From: SIG307 sp964609025
GTDB taxonomy: Bacteria; Bacillota; Clostridia; Lachnospirales; Lachnospiraceae
Length of the DNA: 64,000 bases
Direction of reading: 5' to 3'
Assembly: GCA_964609025.1 (NCBI GenBank)
Contig: CAZSQM010000001.1
Span: 1 to 64,000 of the forward strand
Made by a program: the position numbers and the translations under genes. The notes under the pieces were generated by a model. That model ran no database searches, had not been told where the DNA came from, and saw nothing but the letters and a program-made list of their open reading frames with translations. Shown here in pieces: positions 9,001 to 14,785 of the stretch. Each line of letters opens with the position of its first letter. Within the stretch, counting starts at the first letter, position 1.

Positions 9001-11426
9001 GTAACTTTCTTGCTTACGGTAGTTGCCGTTCCGCCGTTCAAATCAAATCTGACAGTATAACTGTTCGCCTTCCAATGTGCATATAACATAGTATCTTTTG
9101 TAATTTTAACTGTGTCATATGAAAAAACTTCACTGGTACCGGTTGTTGATGTAAACCATCCCTCAAACGTATAACCCGCTCTTTGCGCGGTCGGCAAATC
9201 CCCATAGGACTGCCCGTATACTACGGTTTTAGAGCCTATACGTACGGTCCCGCCGTTTGCATTAAACGTCAGCGTACTTGCCGACGCCTCCCAGTGTGCA
9301 TACAAAGTAACATCTTCCGTAAATGTTACGATTGCTTCCTCTGTAATTTTTTCGCCGTCAACCGGCTTTGTATACCAGCCTAAGAACTCATATCCTATTC
9401 TGCTGTTAGACGGGAGTGTTCCGAACGGTTCCCCATAATGCACCGTTCTGGAAGCTATATTAACCACCCCTCCGTTTGAGTCAAAGTTCAAGTCTATTGA
9501 CTTGCCGACAAATCTCGGATACAGCATATGATTACCGGCTATCTTCACCGAAGTTCCCGAAGTCACCCTTGTTCCGCCCGTTTTTTCTGTATACCAGCCG
9601 GTAAATGTCTGATATTCTCTTACCGGCTCCGGCAAATCTCCGTAAGCTTTTCCGAAAACTACTTCTTTTACGCCAGGGACATTTTCATCCCCACCGCCAA
9701 AAAACGTGACATTGTATTTTTTTCCGGTCCAGTGTGCGTACAGCGTTTCCGTCGTTGTTGCAGTGACTTCGGAAGTTGCGGTAATTTCTGTACCGGAGCT
9801 TGCCCCTGTATACCAACCGTCAAAGATATAGCCCTCTCTCCAAGGTGTCGGTAACACTCCGTAATCACTTCCGTACTGCCGTTCAATCTCATACGTCGAT
9901 ACCTCTTCCTTATCGCATATCATGCTACCGCCGTTTGCATTCAACGTTATTACCGCTGTCTTTATATTCCATACCGCATATAAAGTCTGGTCGCTTATCA
10001 ATCTTACCGTATCATTCTTTGTTACCTGTTTTCCCTCAAAAGGAGAATCTACCCACCCGCCGAAATCATATCCGGTTTTTCTCGGTGTAGGCAGTGTGCC
10101 ATAGGTAGAACCGTAGTTTACCTCCTTGCTTTCCGTCGTCACAGTTCCGCCATTGGCTTCAAAGGTAACTGTATATTGCTTTCCGTACCACTGTGCATAC
10201 AGCACCTGATCCGATGTTATCGTCACACTATCTTCCGGTTCTACCTTTTCGCCGCCGGTCGGTGCGGTATACCAGCCGCAAAACGTATAATTTTCTTTTT
10301 CTAACACCGGCAGGGCACCATATTGCCCGCCATACGTCACATTTAGCTTGCTATTGCTTATTCCCTCCATGGAACTGACTAAGAGTACCTCATATCGGTT
10401 TGCTTTCCATTTCGCATATAATGTGTGCGCATGATGATACAGCAGCGGCGTTGCCGAAGTCACTTTCACTGCCGTATCATCCAAAGAACTGTACCACCCT
10501 AAAAAGGTGTGCCCTTCATACGTCGGAACAGGAAGTGTTCCGTAAACCTCGTCCGTATAGATTGTCTTTGTGTCCACACTGTTTTTTCCGTTAGCATTTG
10601 TATCAAGTGTAATTTTATATCCTGTCTTTTCCCACCCTGCATATAGCACATGATTTTCTTTTTCGGTCACAAGCGAGTTTTCCGTAACAGCACTTGTCCC
10701 GGCATCCGATAAATACCACCCGGTAAACACATAGCCGGCTCTTTCTAAAACCGGAAGTGCGCCGTATGCCGTTCCGTATTCCGCCTTAATCGGTTCCAAT
10801 TCCGCTTTTACGCCGTTTCCGTCAAACGATACCTCTATCTCTTTTCCGCGCCATCTTGCATATAAAGCCGCTGCTGACGTAAATTTCACAAGGGAATCCT
10901 GTGAAATCTTTTCTCCTCCTTCATATGCAGTATACCAACCGTCAAAAATGTAATCCTTTTTTTCCGGCACCGGAAGCTCCGCAAAAGTTCTTCCATACGT
11001 TACGGTGAGGCTTGTATCTTCAAAATCATCCGCACCGTTCCCATACAAATCTACCCGGACAGAAATCGGCGTCCAATATGCATAGAGTTTATCAATGCCG
11101 TTCGTCACTATCTCTTTTTCCGTTACCCGTACGCCGTCCGTCTTTTTATCATACCAGCCGTCAAACAGATAACCTTCTCTTACCGGGGTAGGTAACGTAC
11201 CATATACCTCTCCTTCGGTTACTTCTTTCGTTCCGTCAAACAGATATCCTCCCATAGCGTCCAGAGTCAGACTTTTTTCCTCCCCATATGCGCTTTTCAA
11301 ATTCTCCGCCGCATAGACTTCCTGCCTTTCGGAAAGAGCGCCCGGCATTGTATTTACCGTCAACGCTGCGACAAGCATCCCTGCAATAATTTTTTTCATT
11401 CTTTCTTTAAACCCCTGATTTCTCAT
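1..11426 (-). CDS. Giant secreted InlB-repeat/RHS (YD-repeat) protein, C-terminus off the window
   Basis: At least 3,808 residues; the frame stays open to the left edge, and I checked it at the start, in the middle and at the edge. The start at 11426 has GGAGG upstream and gives a signal peptide (residues 1 to about 39, ending VYA). Residues about 45-1830 hold about 24 InlB-type B-repeats of about 73 residues, each ending in a form of LYAxW. After a linker, YD repeats (TYDxxGN) run from about 2010 to 3600. The RHS core end motif SGLYYLNARYYD lies near 3685, followed by NPIAYTDPSG and a Gly/Ala-rich pretoxin-like stretch. In polymorphic toxins and WapA-like wall proteins this motif precedes a variable toxin tip; that tip and any immunity gene are outside the window. 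A short VTGSA-type tandem repeat interrupts the RHS part near 800-945. Surface location and adhesin/toxin role are inferred. Confidence 0.93.
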   Translation of the reverse strand, partial: MRNQGFKERMKKIIAGMLVAALTVNTMPGALSERQEVYAAENLKSAYGEEKSLTLDAMGGYLFDGTKEVTEGEVYGTLPTPVREGYLFDGWYDKKTDGVRVTEKEIVTNGIDKLYAYWTPISVRVDLYGNGADDFEDTSLTVTYGRTFAELPVPEKKDYIFDGWYTAYEGGEKISQDSLVKFTSAAALYARWRGKEIEVSFDGNGVKAELEPIKAEYGTAYGALPVLERAGYVFTGWYLSDAGTSAVTENSLVTEKENHVLYAGWEKTGYKITLDTNANGKNSVDTKTIYTDEVYGTLPVPTYEGHTFLGWYSSLDDTAVKVTSATPLLYHHAHTLYAKWKANRYEVLLVSSMEGISNSKLNVTYGGQYGALPVLEKENYTFCGWYTAPTGGEKVEPEDSVTITSDQVLYAQWYGKQYTVTFEANGGTVTTESKEVNYGSTYGTLPTPRKTGYDFGGWVDSPFEGKQVTKNDTVRLISDQTLYAVWNIKTAVITLNANGGSMICDKEEVSTYEIERQYGSDYGVLPTPWREGYIFDGWYTGASSGTEITATSEVTATTTETLYAHWTGKKYNVTFFGGGDENVPGVKEVVFGKAYGDLPEPVREYQTFTGWYTEKTGGTRVTSGTSVKIAGNHMLYPRFVGKSIDLNFDSNGGVVNIASRTVHYGEPFGTLPSNSRIGYEFLGWYTKPVDGEKITEEAIVTFTEDVTLYAHWEASASTLTFNANGGTVRIGSKTVVYGQSYGDLPTAQRAGYTFEGWFTSTTGTSEVFSYDTVKITKDTMLYAHWKANSYTVRFDLNGGTATTVSKKVTYGKSYGTLPTPKRTGYTFAGWYSKDEYGSKRTSASIVDVAADHTLYAKWKSEIFTVTFNPKEGTVAIKDVAVTKGKTYSDFPTPYKEGYEFTGWYTASGSSGVKVTSIAVTDILYAHWQGKPYRVQFDVMGGKLPSAKDESKIVVFGGTYGELPTPTKYGFTFSGWYTGETTGYKKTATTEVTQAEDHTLYARWKGISSKISYDANGGKAITGTKTVTYGSEYGTLSTTTRTGYHFAGWYTSAVGGEPITEESIVTAVSNHTLYAHWEVATPVIKFVGNGGKVENATEKASSLEQIYTYGKAYTSFPKATRTGYRFLGWFTSTSGGTQITEKTICDVTTSDTFYAQWQGKESQVSFNPNGGITDVKAITVYYSGKYGTLPVPVKEGYTFKGWYTEKYGGDLIESDTKVEIEESQTLYARWEINTYKITLDGNGGTSVIISADGSSSAVTKRNHKVPYSGTYRGTLKEFPKFSRSGYDFTGFYTEDGLLVTPAKEFTFNNDQTLYAGWRAKRISVTLNENGADPISETRTVLFGGTYGELPELERTGYTFNGWTKTKDSTLKITEATVVNTRTAHDIYASWVAKQYQVSFYANGGSSTASSKTVAYGSAFGTLPTATRSGYAFKGWYTEKEGGKKVTSSSIVDVADNIKLYAHWKKGVYQITFNANAGTAGTCAKEVFAEEMYGAFPGAERRGYDFTGWYTKRTEGERVDEADKVGLTGNQTLYAQWKVRTPNVLFYADGGNLDTAIKTVRYGEAYGTLPAPTLENYTFEGWYTKPEGGEKVTDTSIVSVDGTHTLYARWIPLTVTVTFDPAEGSVAVSQKEVAYETNYGELPFPEREGYYFAGWYTEKQGGKHVTDKTAVRETTNHTLYAHWEKVKSVILFYANGGTVDIQEKEGITGEPYGELPSAERNGYIFLGWYTQKEGGAKVEATDCVPEVGSITLYAHWQSEKLTVTFDAMGGSIEEDTKQVVFGEEYGVLSVPKKEGYRFVAWYLDTEWQKKVEAATVVTTPADHTLYAYYVEDTEKAEESKEAVHFGAEGINPASGNISFTCVDMVMKIPGLNYDMARTYNSKNEHPSALGRGWTFSFEGGCEIKDEKATVYLPDGSRHIFRKTDAGYVGETTHAKFSLNPDDTCVVIREDRSEYGFRADGTLAYMEDRNGNRTLVSYENGTISQIVDPVGRVYEITANAEGYLTGITDPAGNTVSYEYNEQNYLVAVTNLLGGVTEYVYDEQGILVKIIDPNGEVIQDFAYAEPGEAGAGGEVTRSMDAYGSVKRYVYSPGKNQTVVTGEDGREWIYWYNSDMYITDIQNPDGSMTKTEYAECEDGFSYGDVKSSVDEYGNKTEYETDANGNIVKVTYCDGSTVERQYDEWNNCIAEKDEMGVYTYYLYDENGINLLKQVQRVDGGIIDGDLEAVTAADKAYLVEEYSYYSGEEAKERFSCPLSGLLKSVINEEGEATVYTYDSYGNTETVTDAAGNVTEYSYDRLGHKLTELTPEGDKFSFAYLPNGFVTREYYPDGGVVVSEYDLAGNLKKSVPQEVYQAEKDTGEHYAGNEGVVYQYNAGGRLASVTDLLGNTVRYTYDCNGNLITEKTEGAEVITYEYDDRDRLIKQWYQETEEADRVLLKEVSYSAIPNGAYQVTTYLYTTEEDKIVYVAVTDNRGRQKEEYILNGEEKTAHKQYAYYPNGAVKTVTENGFTTSYCYDAQGNVIEENIPFMETEGGVSYVRKTMEYDRAGRVVKQSLSEQSVARNREVYDTVFVYENGLLASETDPTGLTSRYTYDGNGNVIRTVTGEGTVEENTAIVTEMTYDFRKNPLTETVYVNKNDLADATDLLQAETAIVTSYEYDKEGRLIRKILPDTAISYTYDAAGNVIREEQPVYGADGELYGVAAVSRTYNKKGQVESVTDALGATTGYTYDNRGNLIKMQDALGGITLYRYNYYDRKTGEVSPENYEAGKQLTDMVRTEYSYDAAGRPSAQIEYRKANGEAEGIVTKTYTYDAAGNVTKISDAYGQGTLYTYHPNGQVATELSATEQQKTDGDKISYTYDIYGNVKEVHSDRRDVYYTYDKNGRLLSVKDNLGEIEAYLYDALGRRVARIDGNGNTTAYTYNAFGKVSSETAPGDATIEPLTTYYLYDRNGNRLVTYDTAGNRMEYRYDSMGNVTEEAVLNTDTGEYVTTSYRYDLNGNKTEETNASGTVTAFAYDALGRPIQERFYGKGVEAEPKVTTYRYDKNGNCVGTVDYLGNVTVSVYDEWDRVTAQYDTLGNLVVRNVYDDNSRQVSATDALGNTTCYTYDADGNVIATKDPRGGVTVREYDADGNVIAEMDALGNRTRYVYDARNRLVGVQSPLGEYNTYVYDGAGNLTMQVDGAGNRIAYTFNARNREESRQDIGTAEAPLTNAPKETYAYTADGRMSSKVDRNGVRTTYTYDGLGRLISEKAGNEEKRYTYDVLGNPLSMVNGADVTLRSYDAEGRVVSKTVSGIGTVTYEYDIPVGSGEVKEVMTMPDGTVKETVYDAVGRIGRVSGNQNETVHYVYNANGSRQAVVYADGTREDYTYDGAFNVSTLRHTDRNGNLLDYYEYSYDAAGNLTEEKNRYGSTYYTYDANRRIETVTEPEGRTTRYTYDMAGNRATKEVSYDGEEPVITEYSYNSSNYLMSQRTGDGEVTEYTYDANGNLILEERTVSGKKESVTIPGGAVTGSAVEIPAGAVTGSALGIPGTTVTGSVTEMPTECVTGSAIRYTYDAFHRLIGYETEGVSAKYFYNAEDYRVGKTVTDDKGVKNTFYFYEGSRVIMEADGAGNITAHNLYGTNLISRSVQEKGYYYLYNAHGDVVMLMDTATGAIAGTYRYDAFGNVIAQTGNADNSITYAGYQYDEESGLYYLNARYYDSSTARFLTEDTFRGNYQDPLSLNRYTYCHNNPIAYTDPSGHFIIAALVSGLVGAAVSAGVELIDQKLIQRKEKVNWKAVGYEAAIGGLSATVGGVAGGLAKTAGKAVAKTTVKGFV
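800..945 (-). repeat. In-frame short tandem repeat within the RHS gene
   Basis: Translated on the minus strand, this stretch gives four imperfect copies of a 10-12 residue unit of the form VTGSAxxIPxx (VTGSAVEIPAGA, VTGSALGIPGTT, VTGSVTEMPTEC, VTGSAI). It falls between two YD repeats near the end of the RHS array. It looks like local unit expansion inside the coding sequence. Confidence 0.75.
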
Positions 11427-11459
11427 ATAAAAGCCCTTCCTCCGTAATATTTTTCTCCT

Positions 11460-11491
11460 AAAAAACGCCGCAAACAATATGCTTGCGGCGT
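11460..11491 (-). terminator. Terminator-like hairpin in the leader of the giant RHS gene
   Basis: On the minus strand a perfect 9-bp stem (ACGCCGCAA/TTGCGGCGT) is followed at once by a T run. It lies after the promoter at 11596-11624 and only about 35 bases before the start codon. It therefore sits inside the leader of its own gene and is a candidate attenuator. The leader upstream of it (about 11495-11540) also contains CCGG and TTGCC/GGCAA pairings. Confidence 0.7.
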
Positions 11492-11595
11492 AAATTTTCC
11501 CCTTGCTATTGCCCTCTCTCCGGCTGCTTCCGGCAACCCTACCATATAATTTATATGAAAATTGTACAAAAAGTACTTCGCTTTTCACATTTTTT

Positions 11596-11624
11596 AGTAT
11601 ATCATGTCTATCTTTCCATGTCAA
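11596..11624 (-). promoter_or_regulatory. Sigma-A promoter of the giant RHS gene
   Basis: Minus-strand TTGACA (11619-11624), 17-base spacer, TATACT (11596-11601). This is a near-perfect sigma-A promoter about 170 bases before the start codon at 11426. It leaves a leader of roughly 160 bases with a terminator-like hairpin near its end. Confidence 0.85.
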
Positions 11625-11687
11625 CCATATTTTTTCAAAATAGTAAAAAAGTTTACAAAGAAGAAATCGTATGACTTTTTATCTTAC

Positions 11688-11732
11688 GCAAAAACAAAAG
11701 GAGCTGCCGCATAAACGAAATGCGACGGCTCC
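11688..11732 (-). terminator. Terminator of the Ig-like protein gene
   Basis: An imperfect hairpin (GGAGC...GCTCC with inner ATGC/GCAT pairing, 11700-11732) is followed on the minus strand by TTTTGTTTTTG. It lies just after the stop codon at 11754. Confidence 0.75.
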
Positions 11733-11753
11733 TTTCCCTTCCTTTTACTTCCA

Positions 11754-13415
11754 CTATTCTTTCACATAAACAATCAATTTGCAGCTCTTTCCGCTGCCGT
11801 CCTGCGCCTCTACCCTGATAACGGATGCACCCGGCTGCAGAGCCTCCAGCAGTCCTTCCTCCGACACCGTCACAACCTGCGGACGGGAAGAAGTATAGCG
11901 TAACGTTTGATTGGTTGCCGTATGCGGATAAATCACCGGGTCCAGTGACGCACTGCGTCCTACCCGCAGAGTAAGCTCCGTTTCCTCTAATTCCAGCGCC
12001 TCTATATAAACCAGCTCCGTGCAGTCCGCGATGATGTAAGTCCCCGGCTGGAACATCTTAAACTCATAGCTTCCGTCCTTTAAAAACTCGCCGTTCATCT
12101 TCGCCATAATGGTCTTGCGGTTCGGCGTGTAAAATACGGCAAAATTTTCCCTGTCATAGCCGGTCGGCACGGTGACCTTCATTGTCATCGGAAGAAATAC
12201 ATCCATTTCCGGGTCGTCGAAGGAAACCTCAAACGCAATGTATTTATCGCTCTTTACAATACGGCGCATTGCCTTACGCACCAGCTCCGCATCCACATTA
12301 TCAATCGACACCTTTTCCGGGTCTGCTTTGCTGTTGACCGCAATCGTAACCCGTGAATAACGGTTCCCGCTCCGCACCAACTGCTCGGCAGAGTTGTCGT
12401 AATCAATAATCTCCGCTTCCACGCCGCGCACGTTAATGTACGCAACGGCTCCCCCGCAGAATACCGTAATCAGATTATCGCCGACAGAATACACCACGGA
12501 ACTGGAAAGCGTGAAGTTCGTAACCGTATCCTTGCTTCCGTCATTAAAGGTCGCCGTAACTTTGATATCTTCCATTGCGACCGTTTTCCCGATTACAATC
12601 GGAAGTCCCTTGTATTCCGCCGTAATGCTTACCACGTCCTTGGCAAGACCCTGTATCTTGACTTCCTCCGCCAACTCCCCATAAGAAACAGAAACAACAT
12701 TTGTTCCCTCCTTCTTAATGACGGACGGCGTCAATTCAAACGTGGTAACCCGTTCTATCGTATTGTCATTGAACAAAACCGTAACATAAAAATCGTCCCG
12801 CTTCGGCGCATTACCGACAATGACGGCAGGCCCGTAATAAGCGGCATACAAAGTCTTCGGCTTTTTTTCTTCCTTTCCCGTTATCGAAAGCGTTACCGTT
12901 TCTCCTTCATAGATAATCGTAAACTGATTGGTTCCGACAAGGCTCACAAGGGTATGCGATAATATGTAATCGGTTACCTTTTCATTGGTTCCGTCACTGT
13001 AATACGCATAGACCGTTATTTCATCTCTTTTAAGCTCTTCTCCGACCGTAACGCTGCTTTTGCTGTATGACGCGGTTAAAAACAAAATCTTTTTTCCGTT
13101 GACCGAAAAGGACGTGCTTACCCCGTCGCTGGTAAGGGTAATCTGATTGCTTCCGGCCTTTGTAACCACATACGTTGACAGGGAATAATCCTTGACCTTT
13201 ACATAGCTGCCGTCCGTATACAATCCCATAACGGTTAATTTACTTAAATCAATCGAATGCCCGACCAGCACGGTATCCCCCGTATAAACCGCCGTAACGG
13301 AAGACAAACGCTTCTCTGCCGCATCCGCTTCCTTTTCCCGAAAACCGAACAGCATAACGGCAACTACGAACAAAACTGCCAAAAGGCTTAATTTTCTTTT
13401 TCCTGGGTTTTGCAT
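11754..13415 (-). CDS. Secreted or anchored protein with tandem bacterial Ig-like domains
   Basis: A 553-residue protein. The chosen start at 13415 (MQNPGKRKLSL) has AGGAGG six bases upstream; an in-frame start 21 bases earlier has no such site. An N-terminal hydrophobic segment is a signal peptide or anchor. Four repeats of about 75 residues follow, with a recurring pattern of LYTDGSxxxVxDYxLSxxVV then GxNxITVxYxG, typical of Big_3-like bacterial Ig domains. A less repetitive region follows, then a C-terminal Big_2-like domain (LRVGRSASLDPVIYPHTA...). No catalytic motif was seen. Such proteins usually act in surface adhesion or spacing. It is transcribed separately from the M23-like gene upstream and has a long structured leader. 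Confidence 0.85.
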   Translation of the reverse strand: MQNPGKRKLSLLAVLFVVAVMLFGFREKEADAAEKRLSSVTAVYTGDTVLVGHSIDLSKLTVMGLYTDGSYVKVKDYSLSTYVVTKAGSNQITLTSDGVSTSFSVNGKKILFLTASYSKSSVTVGEELKRDEITVYAYYSDGTNEKVTDYILSHTLVSLVGTNQFTIIYEGETVTLSITGKEEKKPKTLYAAYYGPAVIVGNAPKRDDFYVTVLFNDNTIERVTTFELTPSVIKKEGTNVVSVSYGELAEEVKIQGLAKDVVSITAEYKGLPIVIGKTVAMEDIKVTATFNDGSKDTVTNFTLSSSVVYSVGDNLITVFCGGAVAYINVRGVEAEIIDYDNSAEQLVRSGNRYSRVTIAVNSKADPEKVSIDNVDAELVRKAMRRIVKSDKYIAFEVSFDDPEMDVFLPMTMKVTVPTGYDRENFAVFYTPNRKTIMAKMNGEFLKDGSYEFKMFQPGTYIIADCTELVYIEALELEETELTLRVGRSASLDPVIYPHTATNQTLRYTSSRPQVVTVSEEGLLEALQPGASVIRVEAQDGSGKSCKLIVYVKE

Positions 13416-13497
13416 ACTGCACCTCCTGTAAGACAAACTTCCCCATATGTTATATCGGCCGGAGTCCGAAAAAAGTTAAGAGGAAATTGCTCCGGCG

Positions 13498-13654
13498 AAA
13501 AAAAACGGCTGCCCTCGTTTCCCGCCCCGTGAAAAGTAAAAACGGCTGCCGTCCGGTCGTCCGGCGCGGCAGCCCATCTATGCTCAAGCAGTCGGCAGAA
13601 CTTGTATCTTACCATGCTCGTGCAACATATTTCCCAGTAAAACATACCGACTGC
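13498..13654 (-). promoter_or_regulatory. Structured leader with P1-like helix and alternative terminators
   Basis: In the minus-strand leader of the Ig-like gene, GCAGTCGG (13654-13647) pairs perfectly with CCGACTGC (13595-13588) around a 51-base interior. Next, GGCTGCCG (13574-13567) can pair with CGGCAGCC (13550-13543), followed by TTTTTAC, or with the second copy GGGCAGCC near 13507-13514, followed by eight T. A closing helix plus alternative terminators resembles a riboswitch or attenuator. I do not recognise a known aptamer core in it. Confidence 0.5.
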
Positions 13655-13696
13655 ATATTTTAACTTTGAAATATGTACGAACCCGCCGACTATAAC

Positions 13697-13720
13697 GGGA
13701 GCAGCCGTATTACTGCTCCC
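13697..13720 (-). terminator. Hairpin downstream of the M23-like gene
   Basis: Perfect 8-bp stem GGGAGCAG/CTGCTCCC with loop TAATACGG, about 70 bases after the stop at 13789. The T tract after it is weak (GTTATAG), so termination may be partial. Confidence 0.55.
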
Positions 13721-13788
13721 TGCATATCTTTAAAATATGGCGGTAATTCCCTTTTGTTCCTGTCCCCGGAAAATGATACCCCGGACGC

Positions 13789-14619
13789 TTACCGCAGATA
13801 CAGCATCGGGTTGACGGCTTTCCCGTTTTCCAACACCTGAAGATAAACGCCGCTGCCGTCTTCCGAAAAATATTTCGTAGGCTCTCCAATCGTCGCGAAC
13901 ACCGTTCCGGCGTCCACAAAGTCGCCTTCCTTTACGGTAACGTTCGCAAGCATACCGTATACGATTTCATGATCTGCCGATACCCGCATCGTAACCGTTG
14001 TCCCGGTTTTCAGTTCTTCCCTGATTGCGGTTACAACACCGTCCGCCGCTGCGCTCACATGCGTTCCTGCGGTTTGTCCAAGCAGCACATAGTTACTGGT
14101 ACGGTAGGAATCCAGCGTTTTGTGGTAAACCGCATGATCCGGACTGAACGCAATCAGCGCCTCGCCGGTAATCGGCCAAAGCATTCCCGTTTCTGCGGAA
14201 AAATCCAATTCACGGATTACACCGTCCGGATTCAGTACCGGCGCGCCGCTATCCTCCGGCTCCTGTGCCTCTCCTATCTGTATACTTTCCTGCCCGTCCG
14301 AACCCTCCTGTGCCGTCCTCTCTCCGCCTCCGGACGGCTGTTCGGTGCCGGTAGGCTGACCGCCGGACGGTACGTCGGTAGGCACCGGCGTCGGCACACT
14401 CACCGTGCCGCTTTTCTCGTCCTGCTTTGCCGTAGAAGTCGGTTCCGGCAGTCCCGGCGTCGGCGTTGCATTTAAATCAATCCGTTCCGGCAGTTTTCCA
14501 TCCTTCGGATTTAACATTCCCACCGCAAGCGCCGACAGTGCAATCAGCATAACCGCGCCAAAGGACGCAACGAGATACATCCCTTTCTTTTTTGTTGTGT
14601 CTTCTGTCTTTTTCATCAT
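13789..14619 (-). CDS. SpoIIQ-like M23-family protein, catalytic residues lost
   Basis: A 276-residue protein with start MMKKTEDTTKKK at 14619; the ORF extends upstream but has no good ribosome site there. Residues about 17-35 form one membrane segment, followed by a Pro/Thr/Glu-rich linker and a C-terminal M23/LytM fold (about 145-276). In active M23 enzymes the metal ligands lie in HxxxD and HxH motifs. Here the first region reads YRTSNYVLLGQTAGTHV and the second VYLQVL, so neither motif survives. SpoIIQ-type proteins bridge the forespore and mother cell membranes in sporulation, and some have lost catalysis. A scaffold role is inferred. Hairpins at about 14654-14675 and a GCGGCGG/CCGCCGC stem upstream separate it from feoB. 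Confidence 0.75.
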   Translation of the reverse strand: MMKKTEDTTKKKGMYLVASFGAVMLIALSALAVGMLNPKDGKLPERIDLNATPTPGLPEPTSTAKQDEKSGTVSVPTPVPTDVPSGGQPTGTEQPSGGGERTAQEGSDGQESIQIGEAQEPEDSGAPVLNPDGVIRELDFSAETGMLWPITGEALIAFSPDHAVYHKTLDSYRTSNYVLLGQTAGTHVSAAADGVVTAIREELKTGTTVTMRVSADHEIVYGMLANVTVKEGDFVDAGTVFATIGEPTKYFSEDGSGVYLQVLENGKAVNPMLYLR

Positions 14620-14785
14620 GTCTTCCACGCCTTTCTTCACAAAAGTCAGCATAAAGAGTTTCGCTTGCGAAGCTCTCCAACTGCGGCGGGTTGCAACATG
14701 CAACAGCTCTCGTTCCGCCGCCCCGCAATTTCTTTCTTTGCAAGTATAGTTTCACCGCATTGGTACAAATTATACAAAAAAAGTT

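Noticed and set aside
5900..11300. Regular spacing of about 220 bases that could suggest a repeat or CRISPR array
   Set aside because: Units are long, diverged and stay in one reading frame; they are protein B-repeats.
1..11426. Many plus-strand reading frames of 60-160 codons
   Set aside because: They are antisense shadows of the repeat-coding minus strand, and their protein sequences show no family features.
11495..11590. Cyclic-di-GMP riboswitch in the RHS leader
   Set aside because: The conserved GCAAAGCC-type core and tetraloop receptor are absent; only generic hairpins are present.
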